Positions 1 to 6,866 of a DNA stretch of 18,859 nt are shown here, piece after piece. The notes under the pieces are model-generated. The model ran no database searches, was not told the origin of the DNA, and saw nothing but the letters and a program-made list of their open reading frames with translations. This DNA comes from Bacteroidales bacterium UBA2295 (GTDB lineage: Bacteria > Bacteroidota > Bacteroidia > Bacteroidales > Tenuifilaceae). The DNA lies in the NCBI GenBank assembly GCA_002345825.1, contig DDWD01000116.1, forward strand, positions 1 to 18,859, in the 5' to 3' direction. Each line of letters starts with the position of its first letter. The first letter of the stretch is position 1. Position numbers and translations under genes: made by a program.

Positions 1-168
1 ACCAATAGTGCCAACTCCAGCAGCAGCCAAATATGAGAGAACAGGACTGCCCAGTGCACCTGCACCTACAACAAGCACCTTGGCACTGTTTACCTTATTT
101 TGAGCCTCAGGGCCAAAATCTTTAACCCGAATTTGGCGAACATATCTCTCGTAACTTTTATCGAACAT
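1..168 (-). CDS. ThiF/MoeB/HesA-family adenylyltransferase, N-terminal part (cut by window edge)
   Basis: Reading the minus strand from the ATG at 168 gives 56 codons that stay open to the window edge, so the rest of the gene lies outside. The protein begins MFDKSYERYVRQIRVKDFG, with the RYxRQ entry motif near residues 8-12 and the nucleotide-binding glycine loop VVGAGALGS at residues 33-41. Both are typical of the E1-like family that adenylates the C-terminal glycine of small sulfur carriers (ThiF on ThiS, MoeB on MoaD, HesA). The catalytic aspartate and zinc cysteines are not in view, so ThiF and MoeB cannot be separated. A TPP-controlled operon lies a few kilobases away, which mildly favours a thiamine role, but ilvE lies between them on the opposite strand. 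It is divergent from ilvE across a 186-base gap. Confidence 0.85.
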   Translation of the reverse strand, partial: MFDKSYERYVRQIRVKDFGPEAQNKVNSAKVLVVGAGALGSPVLSYLAAAGVGTIG

Positions 169-187
169 AGGAACTTTAATTTTTGCA

Positions 188-220
188 TAAATCTATCAAA
201 TTCTTCGGTCACCTTCCAAA
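188..220 (-). promoter_or_regulatory. Candidate promoter for the ThiF/MoeB-family gene
   Basis: On the minus strand a TTTG (217-220) is followed after 21 bases by TAGATTTA (188-195). This is one base off the Bacteroidetes -7 box TAnnTTTG, at the usual spacing from a -33 TTTG. It sits about 20 bases ahead of the start codon at 168. It is a motif match only. Confidence 0.4.
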
Positions 221-314
221 CTAAACCATACCAATTTTACTTTGTCTTACACATATGGTTTTTTATTTGCCCAATAACATACAAAATGAAACGATCTAAT
301 ACATTTCAATTTCC

Positions 315-322
315 TACCTTTG
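315..322 (+). promoter_or_regulatory. Candidate -7 box for ilvE
   Basis: TACCTTTG is an exact match to the Bacteroidetes -7 consensus TAnnTTTG and ends 32 bases before the ilvE ATG. I do not see a TTTG at the matching -33 distance, so the promoter is supported only by the -7 box and its position. Confidence 0.45.
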
Positions 323-354
323 GGACTAGTAATAACACTTAAAAAGTAGTCATC

Positions 355-1374
355 ATGCAACAGCTCGATTGGAGTAACCTACCCTTTGGTTACATTAAAA
401 CAAACTACAACGTACGCTGCAAGTATAAAGATGGTAAATGGGGTGAATTGCAGATCTCTGATTCGGAATCGCTTCCTCTTCACATTGCATCAACTGCTCT
501 CCATTATGGCCAGCAGGCATTTGAGGGGATGAAGGCCTACCGTGGTAAGGACAACAAGATTCGTCTTTTCCGCTGGGAGGAGAACGCCAGTCGTTTACAG
601 CGTTCGGCCGAGGGAATACATATGGCCCCAGTGCCTACCGAACTGTTTAAGCAAGCGGTGGTAAAAGCCGTTAAGCTTAATCAGGATTTTGTGCCACCAT
701 ACGGAACAGGTGCTTCGCTTTACATTAGGCCAATGCTATTTGGCTCGGGTGCCGAGGTGGGCGTAAGGCCAGCCAGCGAATATATGTTTGTGGTGTTTGT
801 TACTCCCGTTGGCCCATACTTTAAGGAGGGTTTCAACCCTGTTAAGATTGCCATAGTGCGCGATAGCGACCGTGCTGCGCCCCTTGGGACAGGAACCTTT
901 AAGGTGGGTGGAAACTATGCCGCTAGCCTAAGGGGAACCATCAAGGCACAGAAAGCTGGTTACGGTGCACCCATGTATCTCGACTGTGTTGAGAAAAAGT
1001 ACATCGATGAGATTGGTGCAGCCAACTTCTTTGGCATCAAGAATAAAACTTATATTACGCCAAAGTCATCATCTATATTGGCTTCAATAACCAACCTGAG
1101 CCTTACCACCCTTGCCGAGGATTTGGGTCTAAAGGTTGATCGTAGGCCCGTTCCCGTTGAGGAACTTGAGACTTTCGAGGAGGTGGGTGCCTGCGGTACT
1201 GCAGCGGTTATTTCGCCCATTGGCGAGGTGAACGATTTGGATAGCGGCAAGGTTTACAAGTTCTGTAAGGATGGTAAGCCCGGTCCTATTTCAAAGAAAC
1301 TATACGATACCCTAGTAGGAATTCAGTATGGCGATATTGACGATAAGCACGGTTGGATTACTGTGATTGAATAA
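355..1374 (+). CDS. ilvE: Branched-chain amino acid aminotransferase
   Basis: This is a class IV PLP-dependent aminotransferase (339 aa) that interconverts leucine, isoleucine and valine with their 2-oxo acids, using 2-oxoglutarate/glutamate; it is cytosolic. The PLP-binding lysine is K183 in GTGTFKVGGNYAAS, and the conserved glutamate near the cofactor pyridine nitrogen is E219 in IDEIGAANFF. The N-terminal HYGQQAFEGMKAYR block (50-63) and the late GACGTAAVISPIG block (278-290) are hallmarks of the longer, eukaryote-like BCAT subfamily rather than the ~309-aa E. coli IlvE form. The length fits that subfamily. The start follows a plausible -7 box, and no upstream in-frame start looks better. 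The gene stands alone: divergent from the ThiF-family gene, ending at a hairpin terminator shared with the facing thiamine operon. Confidence 0.95.
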   Translation: MQQLDWSNLPFGYIKTNYNVRCKYKDGKWGELQISDSESLPLHIASTALHYGQQAFEGMKAYRGKDNKIRLFRWEENASRLQRSAEGIHMAPVPTELFKQAVVKAVKLNQDFVPPYGTGASLYIRPMLFGSGAEVGVRPASEYMFVVFVTPVGPYFKEGFNPVKIAIVRDSDRAAPLGTGTFKVGGNYAASLRGTIKAQKAGYGAPMYLDCVEKKYIDEIGAANFFGIKNKTYITPKSSSILASITNLSLTTLAEDLGLKVDRRPVPVEELETFEEVGACGTAAVISPIGEVNDLDSGKVYKFCKDGKPGPISKKLYDTLVGIQYGDIDDKHGWITVIE

Positions 1375-1391
1375 GGCATTTCTGCTTAACA

Positions 1392-1425
1392 AAAAGGGTT
1401 TCTCTCATGCGAGGGAAACCCTTTT
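1392..1425. terminator. Bidirectional intrinsic terminator between ilvE and the thiamine operon
   Basis: A 15-bp stem (1392-1406 with 1411-1425, one G-U wobble) encloses a 4-base loop. The arms begin with AAAA and end with TTTT, so transcripts from either strand get a stem followed by a U-rich tail. It lies 17 bases after the ilvE stop and 4 bases after the thiamine pyrophosphokinase stop, as expected for a shared terminator of convergent units. Confidence 0.88.
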
Positions 1426-1429
1426 CTGT

Positions 1430-2047
1430 TTAAGTATGATTTTGGAAAACTATCAGTGACCCAGCATCAAATTCAATTTCGAACCATTCGCCTAGGCTCT
1501 CGTTCAGCGTTCCCATCCAGGGTTCGGGCAGTGGACTATCAGCTATTGGATACTTAAGGTTGCGTGTGGTGATTCTGGTTGAGTTATTGAACGAAAAGAT
1601 GGAGACCTGTTGCCCTGCGTAGCTCTCGAGCCGCGCGCTGGTGAGCAGTGGTACAAACGTACCAAAATCGGTTACCATTTTCACATCGAGCCCCAGCTTG
1701 CAGTAGCGTGTAAGTAGCCCTATGTTGCCAATGGTGTGGTCGTCGCGCTTACCCGTGCCAGCCAGTATGGTAATACTTTTAAAACCTCTCTCGTTGCACC
1801 AGAGAATTGCTTTGGTTAGGTCGTTGGTATCCTGATCGGGGTTGAAGAAAACTCTATTGGCATACTTCTGCTTAAGATTTTCGGGAACTGAGTCTAAGTC
1901 GCCAACAATGGCCGAGGGTTCAAGCCCTATCATTTCAATATTCTCTACCGATCCGTCGCAGCAAATAATGCGAGATGCATTATTAAGCACCTCAAGCGGA
2001 ATGGGGTGGGAGGGGAAACGACCGTTGGCTAGTATTACCGTTGACAT
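1430..2047 (-). CDS. thiN: Thiamine pyrophosphokinase
   Basis: Transfers pyrophosphate from ATP to thiamine, giving thiamine pyrophosphate (EC 2.7.6.2). The 205-aa protein has the family signatures in order: CCDG (29-32), VGDLDS (48-53), DQDTNDLTKA (71-80) and GTGKRDDHTIGN (97-108). These supply the Mg/ATP-binding aspartates and the substrate pocket. The C-terminal beta-rich thiamine-binding domain covers roughly residues 125-205. The length is normal. It is the last gene of the operon: 18 bases separate it from the PnuT-type transporter upstream, and the shared terminator begins 4 bases after its stop. Phosphorylation would trap thiamine brought in by the transporter and make the ligand of the operon's own riboswitch. 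The call from motifs and context is firm. Confidence 0.94.
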   Translation of the reverse strand: MSTVILANGRFPSHPIPLEVLNNASRIICCDGSVENIEMIGLEPSAIVGDLDSVPENLKQKYANRVFFNPDQDTNDLTKAILWCNERGFKSITILAGTGKRDDHTIGNIGLLTRYCKLGLDVKMVTDFGTFVPLLTSARLESYAGQQVSIFSFNNSTRITTRNLKYPIADSPLPEPWMGTLNESLGEWFEIEFDAGSLIVFQNHT

Positions 2048-2065
2048 ATCTGCTGGTTATCAAAA

Positions 2066-2668
2066 TTACTTAGGGCTGGTTATCGCTCTGGTATTCATAC
2101 TCTTTTTCCACTGCAAGTATCCCACAAAGCTCATGGCAGAGTATAAGAAAAAAAGAATAGAAGTGGGGTATAATCCTTTGTAAATATATAATCCAAGGGC
2201 AACTCCATTAACAACAACCCACACCCACCACATCTCTAAAATTTTGCGTGTTAGCATCCATGTGGCAATTATGCTAAGCGCTGTGGTAAACGAGTCGCCA
2301 ATGGGAACGGGCGAGTCGGTGAAATTTTTTAGCACATAAATTATCCCTACAAATATAGCAATTGTTGCCAACGATAAATATATTACTTGTTGCAGAGTGA
2401 TGTGAGTAACTGGTAACGCGTCTGTTTCCTCCCTTTTACCCCCGTAAAGCCAGTGCCACCATCCGTAAAGGCTGATGCCAAGGTAGTAGAACTGCAATCC
2501 CATATCGGCATAAAATTTTGACACAAAGAAAATATAGATGTAGAATGCGGAGGTGAGAAAGCCGAATGGCCAGAGCCAAATCTTTTGCTTAATCTCAAGA
2601 TAAAGGTATATAATGCCTGCTAGGGCACCAATTACCTCAATGTAGTTTGCTTGTAACCAGTTAATCAT
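2066..2668 (-). CDS. pnuT: PnuC-family inner-membrane transporter, probably thiamine-specific (PnuT)
   Basis: A 200-aa membrane protein with about seven hydrophobic segments and a PnuC-family core: YGWWHW (68-73), the aspartate in GDSFTTALS (124-132), and the C-terminal block MWWVWVVVNG through LYIYKGLY (146-167). PnuC proteins move vitamins by facilitated diffusion, and intracellular phosphorylation traps the substrate. Sequence alone does not separate nicotinamide riboside from thiamine. The context decides: it sits between a TPP-riboswitch-controlled TonB receptor and thiamine pyrophosphokinase. That is the omr1-pnuT-tnr3 arrangement described for Bacteroidetes by comparative genomics of thiamine genes, so thiamine is the likely substrate. 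The ATG at 2668 is preceded by an A-rich stretch without a clear Shine-Dalgarno. A 114-base gap containing a repeat hairpin separates it from the receptor gene. Confidence 0.9.
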   Translation of the reverse strand: MINWLQANYIEVIGALAGIIYLYLEIKQKIWLWPFGFLTSAFYIYIFFVSKFYADMGLQFYYLGISLYGWWHWLYGGKREETDALPVTHITLQQVIYLSLATIAIFVGIIYVLKNFTDSPVPIGDSFTTALSIIATWMLTRKILEMWWVWVVVNGVALGLYIYKGLYPTSILFFLYSAMSFVGYLQWKKSMNTRAITSPK

Positions 2669-2686
2669 TGTTTGTTGATTTTTTTA

Positions 2687-2780
2687 GAAGACGGAAGACA
2701 GAAGACAGAAGACAGAAGACGGAAGACCGAAGTTGGACTTTTCTTTTCTTCCCGCTTCGGTCTTCAAACTTCAGACTTCA
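2687..2780. repeat. Heptamer tandem repeats forming an intra-operon hairpin
   Basis: Seven consecutive 7-base units fill 2687-2735: GAAGACG, GAAGACA three times, GAAGACG, GAAGACC, then a degenerate GAAGTTG. The other arm (2755-2780) carries the same heptads inverted: CTTCGGTCTTC at 2755-2765 is the exact complement of 2722-2732 (11 bp), followed by two degenerate inverted units. The loop is 22 bases. The element fills most of the gap between the receptor stop and the pnuT start. It has no U-run, so it does not look like a terminator. It may be a dispersed intergenic repeat or an mRNA processing or stability element. Confidence 0.8.
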
Positions 2781-2782
2781 AC

Positions 2783-5230
2783 CTAAAACTCCAGTGCAAT
2801 GCGGCCCATAAAGTTTATGCCCGCTTGCGGAAAGAATCCATCCTCGCGGTACTCGGGGCTGCCATCGTTAAACTCGGCACGCCATACCCAACCATTGGCT
2901 ATGTAATCGTTGTTAAAAATATTGTTAACCAAAAGTTGCAGGTTGATGTTTTTTATTCCCTTTACTTTTAGGCTGTAATCTAGTTTAAGGTTGTTCACCA
3001 GGTAGGCTTCGAGCATACGCTCTTTGCTGCTAGTGTTATCGATATACTGTGAACCAACGTATTTGCTAATAAACGATAAGCCAAGGTTTTTAATAGGCTC
3101 AATTCTAATTTGGCTGGCTGCAACAACGGGTGGCGAGAACGAAATGTCAGTTGTACCCAGTTCGTATCGGTTCTGGCCAACGTATTCCCAGCTTGCATCG
3201 TAAAGATCGACGTACGATACAAAGTTCTCAATCTTATTCTGGCTTAGCGAAACGTTTGCGTCCCACCTAAACCATTTCAAAGGCATTATACCCAGCGTTA
3301 GCTCAATTCCACGTCTGTAGCTTTTTTCCACGTTGGTCATCAGCGGGTATCCCACTTCGCTTAGCTTACCCGTTAGCACCAGCTGGTCTTTGTAATCCAT
3401 ATAAAAGAGGTTTACGCCAAAGGCTATACTTTGCGATTTTAGGTTGTACCCAAGTTCATAGTCAATCAGTTTCTCGTTGCGGGGTGTGTTGTTGGTGCCG
3501 TATTTCATAGCATCCTTAATGTCGGCCCGGCTGGGCTCGCGATGCGCCATGGCAACCGAGAAAAATGCCTCCTGATTGGCCGATAGTTGATAGAAAACAC
3601 CCCCTTTGGGGTTAAAAAATTTCCAGTCATGCTTCTGTTCGAGGCTTTGCAGGTCATCGTCGCTTCCCGAAAGTTTATAATCTATACCCCTGTATTGTAT
3701 GTCGCCAAAAAGCGATAGGTTTTCAAATACCTCGTAGGTGGCTTTTAAAAAGATATTTAGGTCACTCTTCTCGCCCTGATTTCTGTACCATTCGTGGTTT
3801 TTGCTGATGTTGATATTGGGATCGGCCCATAGCAGGTTACCAAAGTGGTTGTTGTTATAGCGATTCCATCCACCACCCAAAATTGCATTCAGCTTGCTTT
3901 TGGTGTACGACAGTGAGTAAGTGGCGCCAAACAAATCGTTATCGAGCCACTTTTGGCGTACCAGATTAAACTTTTCAATGGTCTCGCCATTCAGTTCAAA
4001 AGGAGTAAAACCGTAGTCAGCTAGCTTCTTGTTACGTTTAAACTGCTCGTAGTAACCCTCTCCAATAATCCAGTAACCAGCCACGTTTAGCGAAAGGCTA
4101 TTGCTTAGCTGGTGGCTAAAAAGAAGGTGATGATGTGTTTGGGTGTAGTTGTCCGATTCGTTTGGGTAAAAAAGTTCGTTGCCCAGCTCATCGGTACCCA
4201 TGTATCCAGCAGGGTTATATCGTCTGTTTTCTTCAAGCATATAGCTGGGGGTTCCTTCCCAGGTTATGCCGGTGTGCTGCACTCCGTGAATTAGGTTGTA
4301 GCGGAGCAGACTCTTCTCGCTATGCCAAGCCCCAGTAACAAAAAGCGATTCGTGGTCGGACCAGCCACGGTCAATAAATCCATCGGATTTAACTTTTGAG
4401 TACCTTGTTTCGAAGCTAAACATATCGTTAATTAATCCTGTACCCGCTTTTACAGATGTTCTGAATGTGTTGAACGATCCAGCCATTGCCTCGGCGTAGG
4501 CAAAAGGTTCAGGGGTAAGGGTAGTGGTTTGGAAATTTACTGATGCCCCAAATGCTCCAGCTCCGTGGGTTGATGTTCCCACACCGCGTTGCACCTGAAT
4601 ATTTTCCACCGAGTTGGCAAAGTCGGGCATATTAACCCAGTAAACACCCTGCGACTCGGGGTCGTTTAGCGGTATTCCGTTTACCGTAACATTTATGCGG
4701 GTTGCATCGGTTCCCCTAATGCGGAACGACGTGTTACCAACGCCCGTTCCCCCTTCCGATACTGCCACCACCGAGGGAACCATCTCTAACAGGTATGGTA
4801 CATCAAACCCGGACTTTTGGCGCTCAATTTCCTCTGCATTGATATTGGTTTGTGCAATTGGCATTCTGTTACTTGCACGCGTTGCGCTAACAATTACGGC
4901 CTCGCTCATAATGCTCTCGGGCACAAGGTTAAAATCAATTTTAGTGTCAGAATCAATAAACACTTCTTTAGATACTTTCCCGTAGCCCATGAATGATGCG
5001 AAGATTTGATAATCTCCAGCTCTGCGGAGTGTTAAACTGTAGCTACCATCGGCAGTGGTTGATGTTCCCAGCATTGAGTTTTCAATAGCAACCACGGCTC
5101 CTGCAAGCGGGTGACCCTCTTCGTCGTGTACATGGCCAGTAATCTTAAAAACACCTTCGCCTTCGGTAGGCGTTCCGTAGGCAATCCATCCAATCTGCAG
5201 CAAAAGCAGTAATAATACAATTCTTTTCAT
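2783..5230 (-). CDS. TonB-dependent outer-membrane receptor, predicted thiamine uptake (OMPthi/Omr1 type)
   Basis: An 815-aa protein counted from the ATG at 5230; a GTG at 5233 directly before it is the alternative start. It has a signal peptide (about 1-19, MKRIVLLLLLLQIGWIAYG), a CarboxypepD_reg-like beta-sandwich (about 28-105, ITGHVHDEEGHPLAGA), a plug domain (about 115-235 with FRIRGTD, NGIPLND and IQVQRGVG) and a long 22-strand-type barrel. The barrel ends in aromatic-rich strands with a terminal phenylalanine (GRIALEF), as outer-membrane insertion requires. It uses proton-motive energy passed by TonB-ExbBD. No TonB box is obvious to me. Substrate is inferred from position: first gene behind a TPP riboswitch, followed by a PnuT-type transporter and thiamine pyrophosphokinase. 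It matches the OMPthi-PnuT uptake system studied in Bacteroides. Outer-membrane receptor call firm, substrate likely. Confidence 0.93.
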   Translation of the reverse strand: MKRIVLLLLLLQIGWIAYGTPTEGEGVFKITGHVHDEEGHPLAGAVVAIENSMLGTSTTADGSYSLTLRRAGDYQIFASFMGYGKVSKEVFIDSDTKIDFNLVPESIMSEAVIVSATRASNRMPIAQTNINAEEIERQKSGFDVPYLLEMVPSVVAVSEGGTGVGNTSFRIRGTDATRINVTVNGIPLNDPESQGVYWVNMPDFANSVENIQVQRGVGTSTHGAGAFGASVNFQTTTLTPEPFAYAEAMAGSFNTFRTSVKAGTGLINDMFSFETRYSKVKSDGFIDRGWSDHESLFVTGAWHSEKSLLRYNLIHGVQHTGITWEGTPSYMLEENRRYNPAGYMGTDELGNELFYPNESDNYTQTHHHLLFSHQLSNSLSLNVAGYWIIGEGYYEQFKRNKKLADYGFTPFELNGETIEKFNLVRQKWLDNDLFGATYSLSYTKSKLNAILGGGWNRYNNNHFGNLLWADPNINISKNHEWYRNQGEKSDLNIFLKATYEVFENLSLFGDIQYRGIDYKLSGSDDDLQSLEQKHDWKFFNPKGGVFYQLSANQEAFFSVAMAHREPSRADIKDAMKYGTNNTPRNEKLIDYELGYNLKSQSIAFGVNLFYMDYKDQLVLTGKLSEVGYPLMTNVEKSYRRGIELTLGIMPLKWFRWDANVSLSQNKIENFVSYVDLYDASWEYVGQNRYELGTTDISFSPPVVAASQIRIEPIKNLGLSFISKYVGSQYIDNTSSKERMLEAYLVNNLKLDYSLKVKGIKNINLQLLVNNIFNNDYIANGWVWRAEFNDGSPEYREDGFFPQAGINFMGRIALEF

Positions 5231-5239
5231 CACAAAAAT

Positions 5240-5344
5240 CCTTTTAATGGTTAATGAATATCTTGCTTAAATACCATGTGATAGGGAAGGGTGTGCACCG
5301 TCCGCTTACCATCAAACACAAGGCATTCAGCAACCAGTAAAAGG
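5240..5344 (-). promoter_or_regulatory. Putative riboswitch expression platform hiding the receptor ribosome-binding region
   Basis: In the minus-strand leader, CCUUUUACUGGUU (from 5344-5332) is complementary at 12 of 13 positions to AACCAUUAAAAGG (from 5252-5240), with a 79-base loop. The downstream arm contains the only Shine-Dalgarno-like sequence, AAAAGG, nine bases before the ATG at 5230. The upstream arm and the flanking C residues can instead pair with the conserved GAAGGG of the TPP aptamer (5389-5384). That gives two mutually exclusive folds. I see no hairpin with a U-run, so translational rather than transcriptional control is inferred. The complementarity is seen; the mechanism is a model. 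Confidence 0.55.
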
Positions 5345-5374
5345 GGGTTAATACGTGTAGGTTGAATTAAGAAG

Positions 5375-5458
5375 ACTCTTTTTCCCTTCGCCGGTACTAC
5401 CCAGATCAGGTTCCAAGGGTGTGATCTCAGCCCGTTGTATTAAGGCACCCCTAAAAGT
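5375..5458 (-). promoter_or_regulatory. TPP riboswitch aptamer (THI element)
   Basis: On the minus strand the conserved TPP aptamer blocks occur in order: AGGGGUGCC, GGCUGAGAUCACACCC, GAACCUGAUCUGGGUAGUACC and GGCGAAGGGAAA. The CUGAGA pyrimidine-sensor loop and the CUGAUCUGG pyrophosphate-sensor block match the THI consensus. P1 closes between ACUUUU (5458-5453) and AAGAGU (5380-5375). P2, P3 and P4/P5 can be drawn from the sequence. Thiamine pyrophosphate binding is expected to repress the downstream receptor-pnuT-thiN operon. The aptamer begins only a few bases after the predicted transcription start. Confidence 0.96.
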
Positions 5459-5466
5459 TTACGGTG

Positions 5467-5499
5467 CAAAGATAGGGTTAATAGTTTTGATTTTGCAAA
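5467..5499 (-). promoter_or_regulatory. Bacteroidetes-type promoter of the thiamine operon
   Basis: On the minus strand TTTG (5499-5496) is followed after 21 bases by TATCTTTG (5474-5467). These are an exact -33 core and an exact -7 box TAnnTTTG at accepted spacing. The predicted start, a few bases downstream near 5463, places the TPP aptamer at the very 5' end of the transcript. Confidence 0.78.
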
Positions 5500-5572
5500 T
5501 AGAAAGGGATAATTCGGAACGAATGGATTGGTGTTATGGGGCATTAGGCCTTGCCAAGATGCATTCCCATAG

Positions 5573-6763
5573 CTAATTGTGATGTGCTTTTGGGAAATTG
5601 TATTTTACAAAGAAGATGTAGCTTGTGCCTGCTAAAACAATAAAGACTAAGCCTGCAATTATAATGGCTCCTCCAAGGCTAAATGCATCGGTGTACCAGC
5701 CGTAGAAGGGTCCCCAAATGGCAAATATTATGCGGATTACAAAGTTGCGTACCGATAGAATTGTTGCCCTAATATCCGAGGTGGTAATGCGGTTTATGTA
5801 ATCTTTTAGAACGGGAGTGGCAATCCCTCTTGCTAAGTAAAAAATTAGCAGAAACAAAAGTCCCCAGTAGCTCTCGAGGATTGCAGCACCAATAAAACCC
5901 AGAGCAAGTGATATGGTAATTCCTACCACGGTTGTTCTAACACCAAAAAAACGTTCAAACTTGTAGGCAAACAGAGCCGATATGCCAACCGATAGGTTTA
6001 GCAGTGTCCAAAGCACCCCAAACATTGTAACGGGTAACTCAGCCCTGATAAACCATGGCTGTACAAACCACGCCATGGTGAGGGTTGAAGCACCTACAAC
6101 GGAGGAGTAGATGATATTCGATCGTAACTTTTTGTTCTCGATAAGTGCGTATTTCACAACACCAATAATTTTGCCAAGCGACATCTTTACCATTTCGCCA
6201 TATACTTTTGGCTCGTATAGGGTTAATGAGGCTGGCACAGCCATAAACGCTATGGCCGTTTGAAAGTAGTAGGGGTAGCGAAGGCTAATGGCAGCCAGCA
6301 GTCCGCCAGCAACTCCAGCCAATGCCTCGGCAAAGTTTCCTGCAGATATCATACGCCCCTCATGCTTCATATAGTCCTTTTCGCGCTTGCTCTGCAGCAG
6401 GGTATCGTAAAGCAGGGCCGAATCGGCACCTGAGATTAGGCTTTGGCCAAATCCAAGAACCACCTCGGCAACTAAAAATCCCCAGAAGCCGAAGGAAAAT
6501 GAGTAAACCAAATATCCAAGGAAACCAAAAAAACTGCCAATTATTAGCGTGTTTTTTCGCCCAAGGGCATCGGCAAAGTATCCCGATGGTATTTCAAGCA
6601 ACACAATTGAGATGGAGTAGATGGCTTGAAGGATAAACACTTCCTGCATTCCCAGCCCATTCTCCTGATAGAAAAGTACCACTATGGGCATGATCAGCAT
6701 GAACCATTTGGCTGCCTTAATGATGTATAGCCTTATGATATTGTGAAGTGGATTCTTCGCCAT
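5573..6763 (-). CDS. MFS transporter
   Basis: A 396-aa polytopic inner-membrane protein with about twelve hydrophobic segments. The major-facilitator motif A lies between the second and third helices: GYFADALGRKNTLIIGS at 61-77, with the aspartate and Gly-Arg-Lys intact. A second feature is LVAEVVLGFGQSLISGADSA, a motif resembling the GxxxG-rich TM4/TM5 region of drug/proton antiporters. The central loop is rich in lysine and glutamate (around residues 185-200), as in 12-helix MFS proteins. Substrate cannot be read from the sequence. Although it lies just upstream of the thiamine operon on the same strand, it ends before that operon's own promoter and riboswitch, so it is probably not part of it. 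A -7 box 8 bases before its ATG suggests its own, almost leaderless transcript. Confidence 0.88.
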   Translation of the reverse strand: MAKNPLHNIIRLYIIKAAKWFMLIMPIVVLFYQENGLGMQEVFILQAIYSISIVLLEIPSGYFADALGRKNTLIIGSFFGFLGYLVYSFSFGFWGFLVAEVVLGFGQSLISGADSALLYDTLLQSKREKDYMKHEGRMISAGNFAEALAGVAGGLLAAISLRYPYYFQTAIAFMAVPASLTLYEPKVYGEMVKMSLGKIIGVVKYALIENKKLRSNIIYSSVVGASTLTMAWFVQPWFIRAELPVTMFGVLWTLLNLSVGISALFAYKFERFFGVRTTVVGITISLALGFIGAAILESYWGLLFLLIFYLARGIATPVLKDYINRITTSDIRATILSVRNFVIRIIFAIWGPFYGWYTDAFSLGGAIIIAGLVFIVLAGTSYIFFVKYNFPKAHHN

Positions 6764-6770
6764 AGCGGCG

Positions 6771-6778
6771 CAAAGATA
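6771..6778 (-). promoter_or_regulatory. Candidate -7 box for the MFS gene
   Basis: The minus strand carries TATCTTTG, an exact TAnnTTTG match and the same octamer found in the thiamine-operon promoter. It ends 8 bases before the ATG at 6763, so the mRNA would have a leader of only a few bases. No TTTG is present at -33, which lowers confidence. Confidence 0.5.
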
Positions 6779-6812
6779 GCTGAAAGCGATGTGTTGCTAG
6801 AAGCTAAGAGTT

Positions 6813-6845
6813 AAAAAAAAGCCCTATTCGTTACAAATAGGGCTT
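6813..6845 (-). terminator. Intrinsic terminator of the dipeptidase-AbgT operon
   Basis: AAGCCCTATT (6819-6828) and AATAGGGCTT (6836-6845) form a perfect 10-bp stem with a 7-base loop. On the minus strand the stem is followed directly by a run of U (the A tract 6813-6820). It lies about 20 bases after the AbgT stop and ahead of the MFS promoter, separating the two units. Confidence 0.9.
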
Positions 6846-6866
6846 AATCGAGTGTATATTTGAAAT

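Noticed and set aside
100..342. 80-codon plus-strand open frame ahead of ilvE
   Set aside because: It overlaps the ThiF-family start and the divergent promoter region, has no family resemblance, and its composition looks noncoding.
4695..4985. Plus-strand open frame inside the receptor gene
   Set aside because: It is antisense to the well-supported plug domain and reads like reverse-frame shadow sequence.
2783..5230. Receptor as a SusC-type glycan transporter
   Set aside because: No SusD partner is nearby, and length, TPP aptamer and PnuT/thiN neighbours point to thiamine.
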